Part shown: piece after piece, positions 35,801 through 45,478 of the stretch
Layout of the letters: each line of letters starts with the position of its first letter
Position numbering within the stretch: position 1 is the stretch's first letter
Assembly: GCA_036937835.1 (NCBI GenBank)
Contig: CM072877.1
Location: 3,322,001 to 3,386,000 of the forward strand
Length of the DNA stretch: 64,000 nt
Reading direction: 5' to 3'
From: Pampus argenteus
Taxonomy: Eukaryota > Chordata > Actinopteri > Scombriformes > Stromateidae
Made by a program: the position numbers and the translations under genes
The notes under the pieces: generated by a model
Database searches by the model: none
Told to the model about the DNA's origin: nothing
The model's input: the letters and a program-made list of their open reading frames with translations, nothing else

Positions 35801-37346
35801 TATTTGTTTGGACCAGGTGGCCAAAACTTTTAAGCTGACAGCGTTTGTCTTTTACAGAAACCTGTGGATATTTGTTTCCAAATTCACTGAGTTTGATGCC
35901 AGGAAGCTACACAAACTTTATAAGCATGCAATCAAGAAAAGACAGGAGATCGCCCAGGTATGTGAAGGCATCATCAGTCATCGCTATATGATGTTTTGAT
36001 GATAATGATGATGATGATTGTGTTTGTGCAGGCAATGGAGCAGAACACTAGAAATACAAACACCCACGGCTATAAACATGCAGGTACAGTCAGTTTCCTT
36101 CAGAATAAGAGCAGCAGGTTGGCACTGGCTACTGATTAATTTGTGGTCTTTGTCCTCAGATATTGAAAGGCTGAAGGACAACTCTCACCAGGACGACAGC
36201 AGCAGGGACAGTTACAGCTCAGACAGGCACCAGCCTGCAGGTCGGTACCACGAGAGCAGCAGCAGCAGCAAGGAGAGACTCAGCAACTCAGAGTCCCACA
36301 GGAAGACTGCAGGAGCAGAGTCCCGGAAAAGATCACACTCCTCCTTCAGCAACGGCAAAGACCACAGAGACAGAGACCACTACAGGCCAGACAGCAGGGA
36401 CCGAGACAGGCAGGACAGGTGAGGGACGAGGACAAAACCAACACTGTGACATATCGAGGCTTTAATACTCTCGCACAAAGTTCTTGTTAGATTAGCTCGT
36501 CGTTGGTTCGGCTCTGCAGTGGAACGAGATTTATTCTTTTACTATTGTTTAAACGGATGCAGTGACTCTGCAGTTCCTGGTGGAGGAAATGTTTATTTTA
36601 TTATTTCTGTTACCATGATACATCATTTGTCAGGTGTCTATTACTTAAAGCAGCGTTTAGCGTAGAACAAGGCTCAATAACGAGACCCTCCCCAGCCTTA
36701 TTCACATAGGGAAAAAAAAAGAAAAAGCACTACAGTCTCCCCCAGATGGTAAAACATAATGGAGATGCTTTTACAGGCAGCAGGTTCCAGCTCTGTGGCT
36801 GCTGAAGGACCAGCCGAAACACACATCTGTTCCAAACGACGCACTGCTCAGCAATTTACAGTACATTTCATGAGCACTTCAAACAATCAGTCAATATCTT
36901 TATCTTAATGTAATCAGACAGAAAGGTACTACATGCACAGACAGCACTTATCTTCATATAGATTCTAGGTCGTATTGTCCTATTTTAGGGTTATTGTCAA
37001 GACAGTATTTCTACATACTCATCTCAGTGTGTGTGTGTGTGTGCGCGTGTGTGCGTGCTGCAGATACTACGGGGACAGTAAGCACAGGAAGCTGGAGGAC
37101 TTCCGCTCCAGCAGAGACCACCGGCTGGATGTAAAGGATCATTCCCACTCAGACCACCGCTCTTCCTATCGCTACCACTCAGACTGGCAGACGGAGCAGC
37201 GGGCCTCAGCCAGCGGGCCGCGCTCCCCCCGAGACCAACGCTCCCCCTACGACTCCCGCTCCCCCATGGGGCACCGCTCACCTTTCGACTATTCCTCAGA
37301 CCACAAGAGCACACCGGAGCAGATCTGGAGCAGCCGAAAAACATAA
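19536..37346 (+). CDS. chd1: Chromodomain-helicase-DNA-binding protein 1, complete coding sequence
   Basis: CHD1 is an ATP-driven nucleosome remodeller that spaces nucleosomes over transcribed genes and, in mammals, binds H3K4me3. Thirty-five coding exons were placed by GT/AG sites and match vertebrate CHD1 along the whole length. Together they give 5397 nt, or 1798 residues plus stop (human about 1710). Order: serine/acidic N-terminus with polyQ (1-283), tandem chromodomains (about 284-452), SNF2 ATPase (about 475-951; Walker A DEMGLGKT 502-509, DEAH 610-613, motif VI QARAHRIGQ 891-899), SANT/SLIDE DNA-binding region, a lineage-expanded acidic exon (1374-1464), a helical C-terminal domain (1509-1601) and a His/Ser/Arg-rich tail ending SSRKT. 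Serine-rich start, polyQ and the HSDHRSS tail exclude CHD2. Total length divides by 3 and every junction keeps phase, so there is no sign of a broken copy. Confidence 0.97.
20336..22282 (+). other. chd1: CHD1 coding exons 2-5: serine-rich, polyQ, acidic N-terminus
   Basis: Exons 20336-20543, 20740-20859, 20993-21186 and 22008-22282. Exon 2 is a Ser/Gly/Asp stretch (SGSGSGSASGSGSGSS). Exon 3 has FWKSNPSILAVQRSA followed by nine glutamines encoded mainly by CAG, a repeat also present in human CHD1. Exon 5 carries RRQATVNISYKEDEE and EDVPQPEEDEFETLERVMD, a conserved stretch just before chromodomain 1. Such low-complexity regions are probably disordered. Confidence 0.92.
21600..21880. mobile_element. 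hAT-like MITE remnant in CHD1 intron 4
   Basis: The right end reads TAATCATGATTATGATTTTT followed by ATAATCAAGCAGCCCTATG. This resembles the inverted end of a common fish hAT family (AGGGCTGCNCGATTAT type). The body is too diverged to delimit, and the class is from memory. Confidence 0.4.
22463..23527 (+). other. chd1: CHD1 coding exons 6-8: tandem chromodomains
   Basis: Exons 22463-22688, 23150-23250 and 23349-23527. Chromodomain 1 reads EIQYLIKWKNWAHIHNTWE and supplies the aromatic residues of the methyl-lysine cage (Y, W, W). Chromodomain 2 reads DYLCKWQGLPYSECSWED. The order and the linker between them match CHD1/CHD2. Confidence 0.95.
24658..26128 (+). other. CHD1 intron 10, no gene inside
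   Basis: A 1.47-kb intron. A short run near 25960-26000 (GACCCCCAGGTTGGGAACCAGTG) resembles a hAT-type terminus. Otherwise no signal was recognised. Confidence 0.4.
26557..27747 (+). other. CHD1 intron 12, no gene inside
   Basis: A 1.19-kb intron that splits the ATPase domain after HFIMPEK. No exon, RNA or clear repeat family was recognised. Open frames inside have no recognisable content. Confidence 0.45.
28275..28530. mobile_element. Degraded hAT-like repeat in CHD1 intron 13
   Basis: AGAGATGCATCGATAGGCAATTTCAGAGCCG, read in two halves, recalls a common teleost hAT terminal sequence (AGGGATGCACCGAT type). Positions 31985-32130 (intron 24) carry similar words (GCCGATACTTTAGCC, GATGTATCAGTATTG), perhaps another copy. 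Class and limits are uncertain. Confidence 0.35.
30510..34685 (+). other. chd1: CHD1 coding exons 19-28: regulatory segment and SANT/SLIDE DNA-binding region
   Basis: Exons 30510-30606, 30701-30796, 30940-31116, 31213-31373, 31462-31503, 31588-31721, 32654-32792, 33766-33916, 34331-34453 and 34542-34685. Recognisable blocks are [51 protein letters not shown] (an AT-hook-like GRPR), FVKSYKKFGGPLERLDAIA (SANT) and GIYEYGYGSWEMIKMDP with LQTRADYLIKLLSKDL (SLIDE). The 42-nt exon 31462-31503 is a microexon. The last exon is lysine/arginine-rich and then acidic. Confidence 0.92.
31722..33765 (+). other. CHD1 introns 24 and 25 (exon 32654-32792 lies between)
   Basis: Two introns of about 0.93 and 0.97 kb. 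A small (CA)n lies at 33534-33548. No other gene was recognised in either intron; the open frames seen are short and lack family features. Confidence 0.4.
34774..35046 (+). other. chd1: CHD1 coding exon 29: acidic/lysine-rich insertion
   Basis: A 273-nt exon (91 codons, phase 0 at both ends) starting EVTPVKAPSRRSRVDRVTVK. It continues as a Glu/Asp run and then a charged Lys/Glu stretch. I recall no counterpart of this length in human CHD1, where the flanking segments are close together. The frame is maintained with good splice sites (CTTTCAG and AAG/GTGAAA), so it is coding. It could be constitutive or skipped without changing frame. Confidence 0.85.
35152..37346 (+). other. chd1: CHD1 coding exons 30-35: C-terminal helical domain and tail
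   Basis: Exons 35152-35283, 35381-35559, 35858-35957, 36032-36083, 36160-36418 and 37064-37346. The conserved helical domain runs from [20 protein letters not shown] through KFTEFDARKLHKLYKHAIKK. The tail follows (DDSSRDSYSSDRH, SFSNGKDHRD, HSDHRSSYRYHSDWQ) and ends SSRKT with TAA at 37344-37346. A GT/GC run lies directly before the last acceptor. Confidence 0.94.
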
Positions 37347-38670
37347 CAGGAGCTGCCCGGGCCTGCTAGTAGCAGCCATAGACTCAGCAACACAGCAGAT
37401 GCCTTACAGGTTACAGGGACTGTGAACTCCACGCTGACGCTGTATGAAGCACTGTGTATCAGTCAGCTCAGCATGGCTGGCCTCTCCTCAGCTGCAGCTC
37501 ATCTCGGGAACCTGGGAGACGAACGCCACGGAGCGTCTCAAACCAGGCAGCAGATATTAAAAAACAAAAAAACAAATAAAGCATATTTTTGTATTTAAGA
37601 GTTTAAAGCTGCATCGTTGTGTAGGCTTAACAGCATGCAGCACAATTTTTTTGTTTTGTTATTTTTATAAAGTTTTTTTAACTCTGGAAATGGACACAAT
37701 TGACCCTGAGTGCTGCCTCATAATTCCCATCAACCCATGACACTGGATCCTGTATTTGACTGTTGTCTATGTCCATCTGTCTGTCTCTGTCCCTCTATCA
37801 TGCTTAATGTGATTATCTACCTTATTTAAGTGTTGACTCGGTGAGACGTCAGTCGTCACACGAACCACATTACAAGTTGATGTAAAGGTGTCTGGTTGAA
37901 TCCAGTCTGGGCTCAGGCTCAGCACCTTAAGTACCTCATTTCCAACTTTTCTCATTTCCTCAGCAGGTTTTCTGTTTCCCACCAGGCGTGAATTATTTAA
38001 TGACATATCCTAGCTGTAAAAAAAAAACAAAAAAAAAACAACCTGGATTTTTTTTTTCCTTTTTGTGAGCGACTTGTATTATGTTTTTTGTTTTTTTCCT
38101 TCGATAATACTGTTGTAAATTTTTGTAAAATAGTAAATCAGTGATCTTTTTCCTCAGGCTTTTTGGATTTATTATGACTCTACTTTTCCCCATCAACTCA
38201 GGCTTTTTTGTCGTTCTACGAGTGAGTTTCTGTATAATAGTTCTTTCATGATGATGCTTTCAGAATGTAACTTTTGGTAAAGGGAAAGTTTAATAATACT
38301 CAGTTTTATTCACTAGTGCTTAGTTCTTTTGTCTCTGTTGGAATCAGTGAGTTGGAAGGAACTGACTTTTCTAATCAGTCTGAAAAAAGACAGTTCTCCT
38401 TCACCTGCTAGATCTTAAATAAACTAGACTTTTTACATAACTTTTTTTTTTTTAAATTTACCTTTCATTTTATTTTCTACGTAGGCAATAATAATGTCAA
38501 TGTTCTATGCAGCCAAGTATATTTGTGGTGAACCACCCAACTGAATGAAGTCACTGTTACGGTTCACACGGTTGTACATAAATTTCCTCTATATTTCAAA
38601 ATGAATTTACACTGAAAGTGCATGAGTTTTTATGAACTGTTTTATATAGTTGTTTATGAAGCCATTAAAA
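37347..38670 (+). other. chd1: CHD1 3' untranslated region with candidate poly(A) signals
   Basis: Sequence after the stop carries AATAAA at 37575-37580 and 38418-38423 and ATTAAA at 38664-38669. Which one is used cannot be told from sequence. T-rich runs (around 38040-38110) are typical of 3' UTRs. The end is an estimate. Confidence 0.55.
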
Positions 38671-40309
38671 TCAATCACTGTACTCACTCGTACCAACTCT
38701 GTTCAACAAAGTGTCAAGTTTTTGCTTTAGTTTAGAAGTCAGAGCCGCCATCACTGCGTATGGATAATGTTCTTGTTCTTGAACTAGTTTTATGAAATGT
38801 CATGACATTTGTGTGTACACTGACTTCCAGACATCTTCCTGCTAGTTGCCGGGTAACCTCCTAAGACTCCGGGAACTCCAGTCATCGCTCACAACATGAA
38901 GATGAATTAGTCGATTTAAGCCTGGATATCGTACAACAATGTTGCACACATATATACATACAGGACTGAAGGATATAACTGGAATGTATGTGTGCAATAA
39001 AGGACCTGAGTAGATATAAATATATATATAAACATATTTACACACAGGTACTATGACCTTCTGCTGCATCGTCTGTTAGAAGATGCTAATGTCGTTCAAA
39101 TACCCATGAGCGTGTATGATTTTATAATGTTCACTTTCCCTATTTTCATTAACGAGAGGGTGACGTTGGATATTAGACACTGGTCACGGTCATACAGGCT
39201 CATGTCTGTGTGAGTAGAAGGCAGACGGGGGAGGAAGAGCTGATAAAACGGCTTCATCAGCTGGCGTGGACGTTAGGTGGAATCCAGAGGTTGTGCTGGA
39301 AACATTTTTATTTACATATTTAGATTTATCAACCACAACCACATATTTAAGATATACTTTGTGGCCAACAGAGAACTTCTACATTTTTCCTGTGCTGTTC
39401 TTCACCTACGTGAGGCCTGCTTGTTAATCCAGTGTGTGGTTAATTCTCTATGTGAACAGGCTGTAGGCTGCTGCTCGATAACCCAGCTCAACACAGTAAC
39501 TCTGGACTGTTTCCAACCTGGAAACGAGAAATAACAACCAGATAAACGCTCTGAGCTACCTGGAAATGTTCCAGTGCAGGACCGTGAATGTTGAGTGATA
39601 GCAACCCTGATGATCCTCCAGACCTCATATCAACATGACTGAGTTTAGCAGGCTTGGCTCAGCACCTCTTAAAGCAGCCATAGTGTAATATTTATGAACC
39701 AAACATCCAGTGACAATGAGGTTCTTACTTTCCAAGATCAGTGTTTTTGATGGTTTTGAGTTAAATGCATCTCTCATCTAAACAATATTTCTTTTTATGT
39801 TTTTGCCAACATTGCAGCACCCAGTAAAACAACTTTTTTTTATCATGGAGAGATTTTAAAATGTATATGGTGTGACGACCTTTTCTAAACCTCAGAAAAC
39901 TAAAACAACTTTTACCAAGAAAACATTTGTAGCTAAAAGTGGTTCCACTGCGTCTGATGCAAGACAGATTTTTCGTTTTTGCCACAAATGCTACATTTGC
40001 TTGTTTTTCTCTTCTACATTCATAGACGTATTGCATCAGGCCAACACTCAACCTCACTGGAATCCAATAGCACCATGTGTACACCCTCACTGTCAGCCAC
40101 GATGGCAGCAGATCTCTTCATGTTCGGGCCTTGGTCTGGAGAACATCAATATGAAGATGTAAAGATCATAACCTCCCCAAATGTAGCTTTGCTGCTGTGT
40201 TGGAGAGCAGTAAGTAAATATAACAAAGTGTTCTTTTCAAACCGAGCAGCATTTATTATACTACACAACAGAGTAAAACAGTCAAACAGGAGTTTTCATG
40301 GTCAGTATT
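38671..40309. other. Intergenic region between convergent CHD1 and POMK
   Basis: A short (TA)n lies at about 39020. The right part probably holds the POMK 3' UTR on the minus strand. No clear gene was recognised; the open frames near 39277-40326 show no protein-family features. Confidence 0.45.
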
Positions 40310-41080
40310 CTACAGCATTTCTCTAAAGCCAGCATTGTCTCGCACCATGCTGCTGTAGACTGACTTGTATACTTTTAAAACATCCAGAGCTGAAGGGCGG
40401 AGGTCGGGGACTTTGTTCTTACACTCCTTGTGAATCTGAAAAAGATGGAAGTGAACTAAATCCCCTCCAGATACCCTTCCCATCAGGAACCGCGTCACGT
40501 CTGGGATCTTCCATATGTCTGTTCTCTCATCGTACTCAGTCATGAGATCATCTGAAAAAGGCTTTCCCTTCTTTCTGAAAGGCCACAGCTGCTCCGGAGC
40601 CACAAAGTCCCCTGTGAGCTCGCGGTGGCCACACTTCACCAACAAGCCTCTGGATTGGTCCACCTCAGGCAGCGCATCCAGGTCGTTCACTACCAGGTGA
40701 AAGTCACTCGTCAGCAGAAACTGGGACAGAGTTTTCTCCAGGCTGCTGGAATCACACATGACCCGCCGGCCAGCTGGGCTGTTGTGGAGGTAATGGAGGA
40801 TGGAGATATAGTCTATAGCCAGCGTCAGTCGCATCTGCCACGTGTTGCGTTGTTGTTGTCGCTCTTGTGTCAGAACACCATCTAAATTAAGCAGCGAGCC
40901 AAACGGGTGGTACTCTGTGACCAGGGCATGGTCTTCAAGGCAAAAGCCTACCAACTGCACAACCCGGGGCCCCTGCAGGGTTTGTAGCATGGACAACCCG
41001 TGGAGAAAATCCTCCAGGTAATCCGGAGAGGACAGTTTGGACAGAGCCACCTTCTGACCCTTCCACTCTGCCAGATAGAC
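40310..41080 (-). other. pomk: POMK exon 2 (most of the kinase domain)
   Basis: Acceptor TTTCGTAG (AG at 41082-41081), then VYLAEWKGQKVALSKLSS. One uninterrupted exon to TAG at 40312-40310, ending in FREML as in the human protein. Confidence 0.95.
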
Positions 41081-42645
41081 CTACGAAAGAAAAGTACAAG
41101 ACACACCGAGCATTACAAAGACACCATTTCCATATTATCATCCTAGTTCAACATGTATATGTATGCATATGTCCTGCCTTAAAACTGGCACCAAGCCTCC
41201 AATATCACTCCTATGTCCACAGAAGCTCATCCATTTAACTATTTAATATCATAATATATTATTTTATTTTATCACTCAGAATAAAAACCAATAGTAAGTT
41301 TGGGTTGACATGTCCCTGCGTCTGAGGGAACGTTAGCCAACACCTCTGTCTCTACCTGACGGTGAGTCCTGATCGGTGTGCTGATGCTCAAACATAAATG
41401 ATCATTTTCATTTGATGCTTTTTTTTTATTATTATGTGAATTCTTGAGCACATTTTAATATACAAATAACTAGCATTGTAAATTACTCAACCTTTTTTTT
41501 TCTAATTAAATCTAAGCATTTGGCAGCGCCACTGCCTCTGCGGCCCACTAGATGGCGCTCTGAGGCCTGCTTCAATGAGCAGCTCAGGGAAATGACTGCA
41601 TCCATGGCAACCTCCTTAATACAAGTGAAGTTCATTATGCTGAATTAACCCTACTACATGGAGGCATTTAGTTCTGTTTCACAGGATCATTTGTTATTCC
41701 ACTACATTAATCTGACTGTTACTCTGTCTTATTTGACAGATTTTACACCAACATATGATATAAATACTAATAAGAAGAAGAAAAAGAAGAAGAAAAAGAA
41801 GAAGAAAAAAAAGAAGAAAAAGAAGAAAAAGTAAAAAAAGAAGAAAAAAAAAAAGAAGAAAAAAAAGAAAAGAAAAAGAAAGAAAAAAAGTAAAAAAAAA
41901 AGAAAAAGAAAGAAAAAAAGAAGAAAAAGAAGAAAAAGAAAAAGAAGAAAGAAAAAAAAGAAGAAGAAGAAGAAGCAGTGTTGAGGTGCAATAGCATTTA
42001 GATGCATCCTAATATCATCAGCTACTTTGACTATACAGTACTGTTTCTGTACTGTTCTGTGATATATGCCAAAAAACCAGACTAAAATAAAAACTTAAAT
42101 TTTAAGTTTGACATTTTAGGAAATATGCTTATTTGTTTAATTGCTGAGAGTTTGATGACAAGATTGTTATCACACATTAAATATGAAGCTACAGCCAAAC
42201 TCTGGATGAAAACTCATGTCGTATTTGTTTTAATAACAGGTTACAGACGCACAACGCATCATATGAAGTCCTTGTAGTATTGATCAGGATCGTAAGTCCT
42301 GCATCAGAATGGGATGAGGAATGGACAGGATTTGGTTCAGTTCACACAATAAACCAAGCAAACATCTACCTTCTTAACCGCTCCCTGGCCGATGAGCTTC
42401 AGCTGGCGTACGTCGGCGTTTATCTGTGAACACTGCAGCCAGGGGGTGCAGTTTTTCACTGTCGCCATTTTAAAGTGTCTTGGCGCACAGCCTACACGAG
42501 GAGACAGCAGCTGTTCATTACTGTGATACACCGAGTCCAGATAAAGGTAGATCAATATGTTGCCGAGGAGTAACGCAGCAAGGCATAACACCACCACTGG
42601 AACGCTGTAGGAGATGGTACTGCTCCGATTCATAGTGCTCTGCAT
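40310..42645 (-). CDS. pomk: Protein O-mannose kinase POMK (SGK196), complete coding sequence
   Basis: POMK is a type II membrane kinase of the secretory pathway. It phosphorylates the 6-position of O-mannose in the GalNAc-GlcNAc-mannose core of alpha-dystroglycan, which allows laminin-binding glycan to be added. Two minus-strand exons, 42645-42370 (92 codons) and 41080-40310 (256 codons plus TAG), join in phase 0 to give 348 residues (human 350). A transmembrane segment spans about residues 14-35 (SVPVVVLCLAALLLGNILIY). Cysteines of the C-terminal-to-membrane segment (GCAPRHFKMATVKNCTPWL) follow. The kinase-like domain includes GQGAVKKVYLAEW, EYHPFGSLLNLDG, MCDSSSLEKTLSQFLLTSDF, VVNDLDALPEVD, GHRELTGDFVAPEQLWPF and DIWKIPDVTRFL. 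The ATG lies immediately after an acceptor (TTTCAG/ATG); MNRSS five codons on is an alternative start. Confidence 0.96.
41081..42369 (-). other. POMK intron with a long purine tract
   Basis: 1.29-kb intron containing the GAA/A-rich tract (41771-41976). No other signal was recognised. Confidence 0.6.
41771..41976. repeat. GAA/GAAA-rich polypurine tract, about 200 bp
   Basis: The plus strand is almost only A and G (AAGAAGAAGAAAAAGAAGAA style), broken by two GTA sites. Open frames in it code for lysine or phenylalanine/serine strings and are artefacts. Such mirror-like purine runs can form triplex DNA. Confidence 0.95.
42370..42645 (-). other. pomk: POMK exon 1 coding part (cytosolic tail, membrane anchor)
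   Basis: Bounded by TTTCAG immediately before the ATG at 42645 and by donor AAGAAG/GTAGAT at 42369. Any leader must lie in a separate upstream exon at higher coordinates. Candidate leader sequence lies near 42800-42930 or at the GC-richer 47.0-47.45 kb, but neither could be proven. Confidence 0.88.
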
Positions 42646-43730
42646 CTGAAATGAAAAGCAACGGTGGGAGAGGACCACATGAGTACACCAGCTATAGCTC
42701 AGTAATGAAATACAGCGTTCACAAAACATTTTCAAAAGCTCGAGTACAATCTTAACACTGGAACTCATTAGATAATACGCTTTTTACATTTTATTTAAGT
42801 AACATAGATGATAGCTGGCTATTGTTAGCCGTCTTCAGTCCCATAAACTGTGACATCAATAGTCTGTCTAGACTCGGAATGGTTAGCTTCCTCTGTTGTA
42901 GCGGTAGCCATCCATAGAACATAGACTTCAAACACCACCAACACTCACCACTGGCTCACTGCTGCTTTCATCAATGTCTTTTGATTATTATTTTTTTATG
43001 GCACACAGTACATTTTTTAACTGAATGCTGCAATGATAATAGTCCAAAATTGTGTGAAATTTTATAGTTTTTAGTCAAATAAGGGTTAGTGTGACTTTAT
43101 TTAACAATCTCTGCTGCAGGTCTAATTATTTAATCAGCTGGATAGCATCATAAAGAATAATCACATCTCAGCATAGTGGTGTGGTGCGTTCAAGCACCGG
43201 TCCAGGACAGAAGGGTTTCTGATCCACAGCAGTGACGACAAGCTTCATCACAGCTTCCAGATAAGCAGCCCTACTGGAGGCCACACTGGGATTCTTAAAA
43301 CAGTCAATGCTATTGGCCAAGAATCTCTACCGACACTGAGAAAATAATCAGTAATCAATGTCCTGCTGTTCTGATTAGCTGTTCTATTACTTTTAATTCA
43401 TTAATTTAAGAACAGCCGTTAAGACCTGCTGCCTATAAAACTGAGTGTGACAGCTGCTTATCAATCAAAGATTCATACATCAGCCAAGTATAGTCCATTC
43501 ATGGTAATGTATGGATGAGAGGCAGGATTTCCAGAAGAATTACCTGAGTTTAAACACTTTGCTTAATTCCAACAATTAACTGATATTACACCTAAGTATT
43601 ACAAAGTATTCTTGTGATTGCATCAACAACCTCCAATCTAAAAGGTTTAAAATGTACAAAAGTTTACGTTCTGTACTTCCACAACAAACCCCTCCATGTA
43701 AAGTTTTATTTCCTAATATGCCTGATTTCC
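42646..43730. other. Region upstream of POMK
   Basis: May include POMK leader exon(s). It contains the first copy of a dispersed repeat at 43003-43090. No coding signal was recognised. Confidence 0.35.
43003..43090. repeat. Dispersed repeat, copy A
   Basis: GAATGCTGCAATGATAATAG and the following ATTTTATAGTTTTTAG match, with substitutions and small gaps, the segment 54878-54967 inside a PAM intron. The family is not recognised. Confidence 0.65.
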
Positions 43731-43736
43731 AATGTG

Positions 43737-43893
43737 AAAACTGCAAGTGAAAATGTGAACACATCCCGAAAGAAGCAACAAGAGGCTTTATGCAAAGCGC
43801 AGAAAAATACAAGAATGAAAGTTTCCATGTAGGAGATGTAGTCCTGCCTTACGATGGCAGAAGAAGCAGATGGAAGGGAAAGTTATAGCGGAA
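43737..43893 (+). pseudogene. Fragment resembling the integrase C-terminus of a gypsy-like LTR element
   Basis: One frame reads ENVNTSRKKQQEA followed by basic residues. After a frameshift near 43825 another frame reads FHVGDVVLPYDGRRSR and then WKGKL before a stop. This pattern (basic helix, then a VGDxVL beta strand) is typical of the C-terminal part of retrotransposon integrases. It is short, frameshifted and has stops, so it is dead. The 27-bp minisatellite begins about 50 bp downstream. Confidence 0.5.
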
Positions 43894-43940
43894 CAGTTAC
43901 TGACAAACCAGGATGGTCATTCACTACACGAAACTACATA

Positions 43941-45478
43941 CGACATAGATAACATAGGTAATGTATGTAACATAGCTAACATAGGTAATATATGTAGCAT
44001 AAACATAGGTAATGTATGTAACATAGCTAACATTGGTAATATATGTAGCATAGCTAACATAGGTAACGTATGTAGCATAGCTAACATAGGTAATATATGT
44101 AGCATAAACATAGGTAATGTATGTAACATAGCTAACATTGGTAATATATGTAGCATAGCTAACATAGGTAACGTATGTAGCATAGCTAACATAGGTAACG
44201 TATGTAGCATAGCTAACATAGGTAACGTATGTAACATAGCTAACATAGGTAATATATGTAACATAGCTAACATAGGTAACATATGTAGCATAGCTACCAT
44301 AGGTAATATATGTAACATAGCTAACATAGGTAATATATGTAGCATAGCTAACATAGGTAATATATGTAGCATAGCTAACATAGGTAATGTATGTAACATA
44401 GCTAACATAGGTAATATATGTAGCATAGCTAACATAGGTAATGTATGTAACATAGCTAACATAGGTAATATATGTAGCATAGCTAACATAGGTAATGTAT
44501 GTAACATAGCTAACATAGGTAATGTATGTAACATAGGTAATATTTGTAACATAGCTAACATAGGTAATATTTGTAACATAGCTAACATAGGTAATATTTG
44601 TAACATAGGTAATATATGTAACATAGGTAATATATGTAGCATAGCTAACATAGGTAATATATGTAACATAGGTAATATTTGTAACATAGCTAACATAGGT
44701 AATATATGTAACATAGGTAATATATGTAGAATAGCTACTATAGGTAATATATGTAACATAGGTAATATATGTAACATAGCTAACATAGGTAATATATGTA
44801 ACATAGCTAACATAGGTACCGTAATATATGTAGCATAGCTAACATAGGTACCGTAATATATGTAGCATAGCTAACATAGGTAATATATGTAGCATAGCTA
44901 ACATAGGTAATGTATGTAACATAGCTAACATAGGTAATATATGTAACATAGGTAATATATGTAGCATAGCTAACATAGGTAATATATGTAACATAGCTAA
45001 CATAGGTAATATATGTAGCATAGCTAACATAGGTAATATATGTAGCATAGCTAACATAGGTAATATATGTAGCATAGCTAACATAGGTAATGTATGTAAC
45101 ATAGCTAACATAGGTAATATATGTAACATAGGTAATATATGTATCATAGCTAACATAGGTAATGTATGTAACATAGGTAATATTTGTAACATAGCTAACA
45201 TAGGTAATATATGTAACATAGGTAATATATGTAGCATAGCTAACATAGGTAATATATGTAACATAGGTAATATATGTAGCATAGCTAACATAGGTAATGT
45301 ATGTAACATAGGTAATATTTGTAACATAGCTAACATAGGTAATATATGTAACATAGGTAATATATGTAGCATAGCTAACATAGGTAATATATGTAACATA
45401 GGTAATATATGTAGCATAGCTAACATAGGTAATATATGTAACATAGGTAATATATGTAGCATAGCTAACATAGGTAAG
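43941..45478. repeat. 9/18/27-bp minisatellite, about 1.5 kb
   Basis: The 27-bp unit is AACATAGCT-AACATAGGT-AATATATGT (with GCATAGCT variants), mixed with 18-bp units lacking one block. All blocks are diverged copies of a 9-bp AACATAGGT-like motif. Because every unit length is a multiple of 3 and the motif has no stop in several frames, long ORFs appear on both strands (322 codons plus; 298, 231 and 215 codons minus) coding for 9-residue repeats such as NIGNICSIA or MLHILPMLA. An irregular unit with GGTACCGTAAT, present twice at 44812-44860, breaks the plus frame. The right half (45100-45470) is richer in 18-bp units. Confidence 0.97.

Noticed and set aside
19536..37346. CHD2 instead of CHD1
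   Set aside because: The Ser/Gly N-terminus with polyQ and the HSDHRSS...SSRKT tail are CHD1 features.
39277..40326. Plus-strand open frames between CHD1 and POMK
   Set aside because: No family features, and the region overlaps the probable POMK 3' UTR on the other strand.
41729..42007. Minus-strand open frames of phenylalanine/serine
   Set aside because: Low-complexity product of the purine tract.
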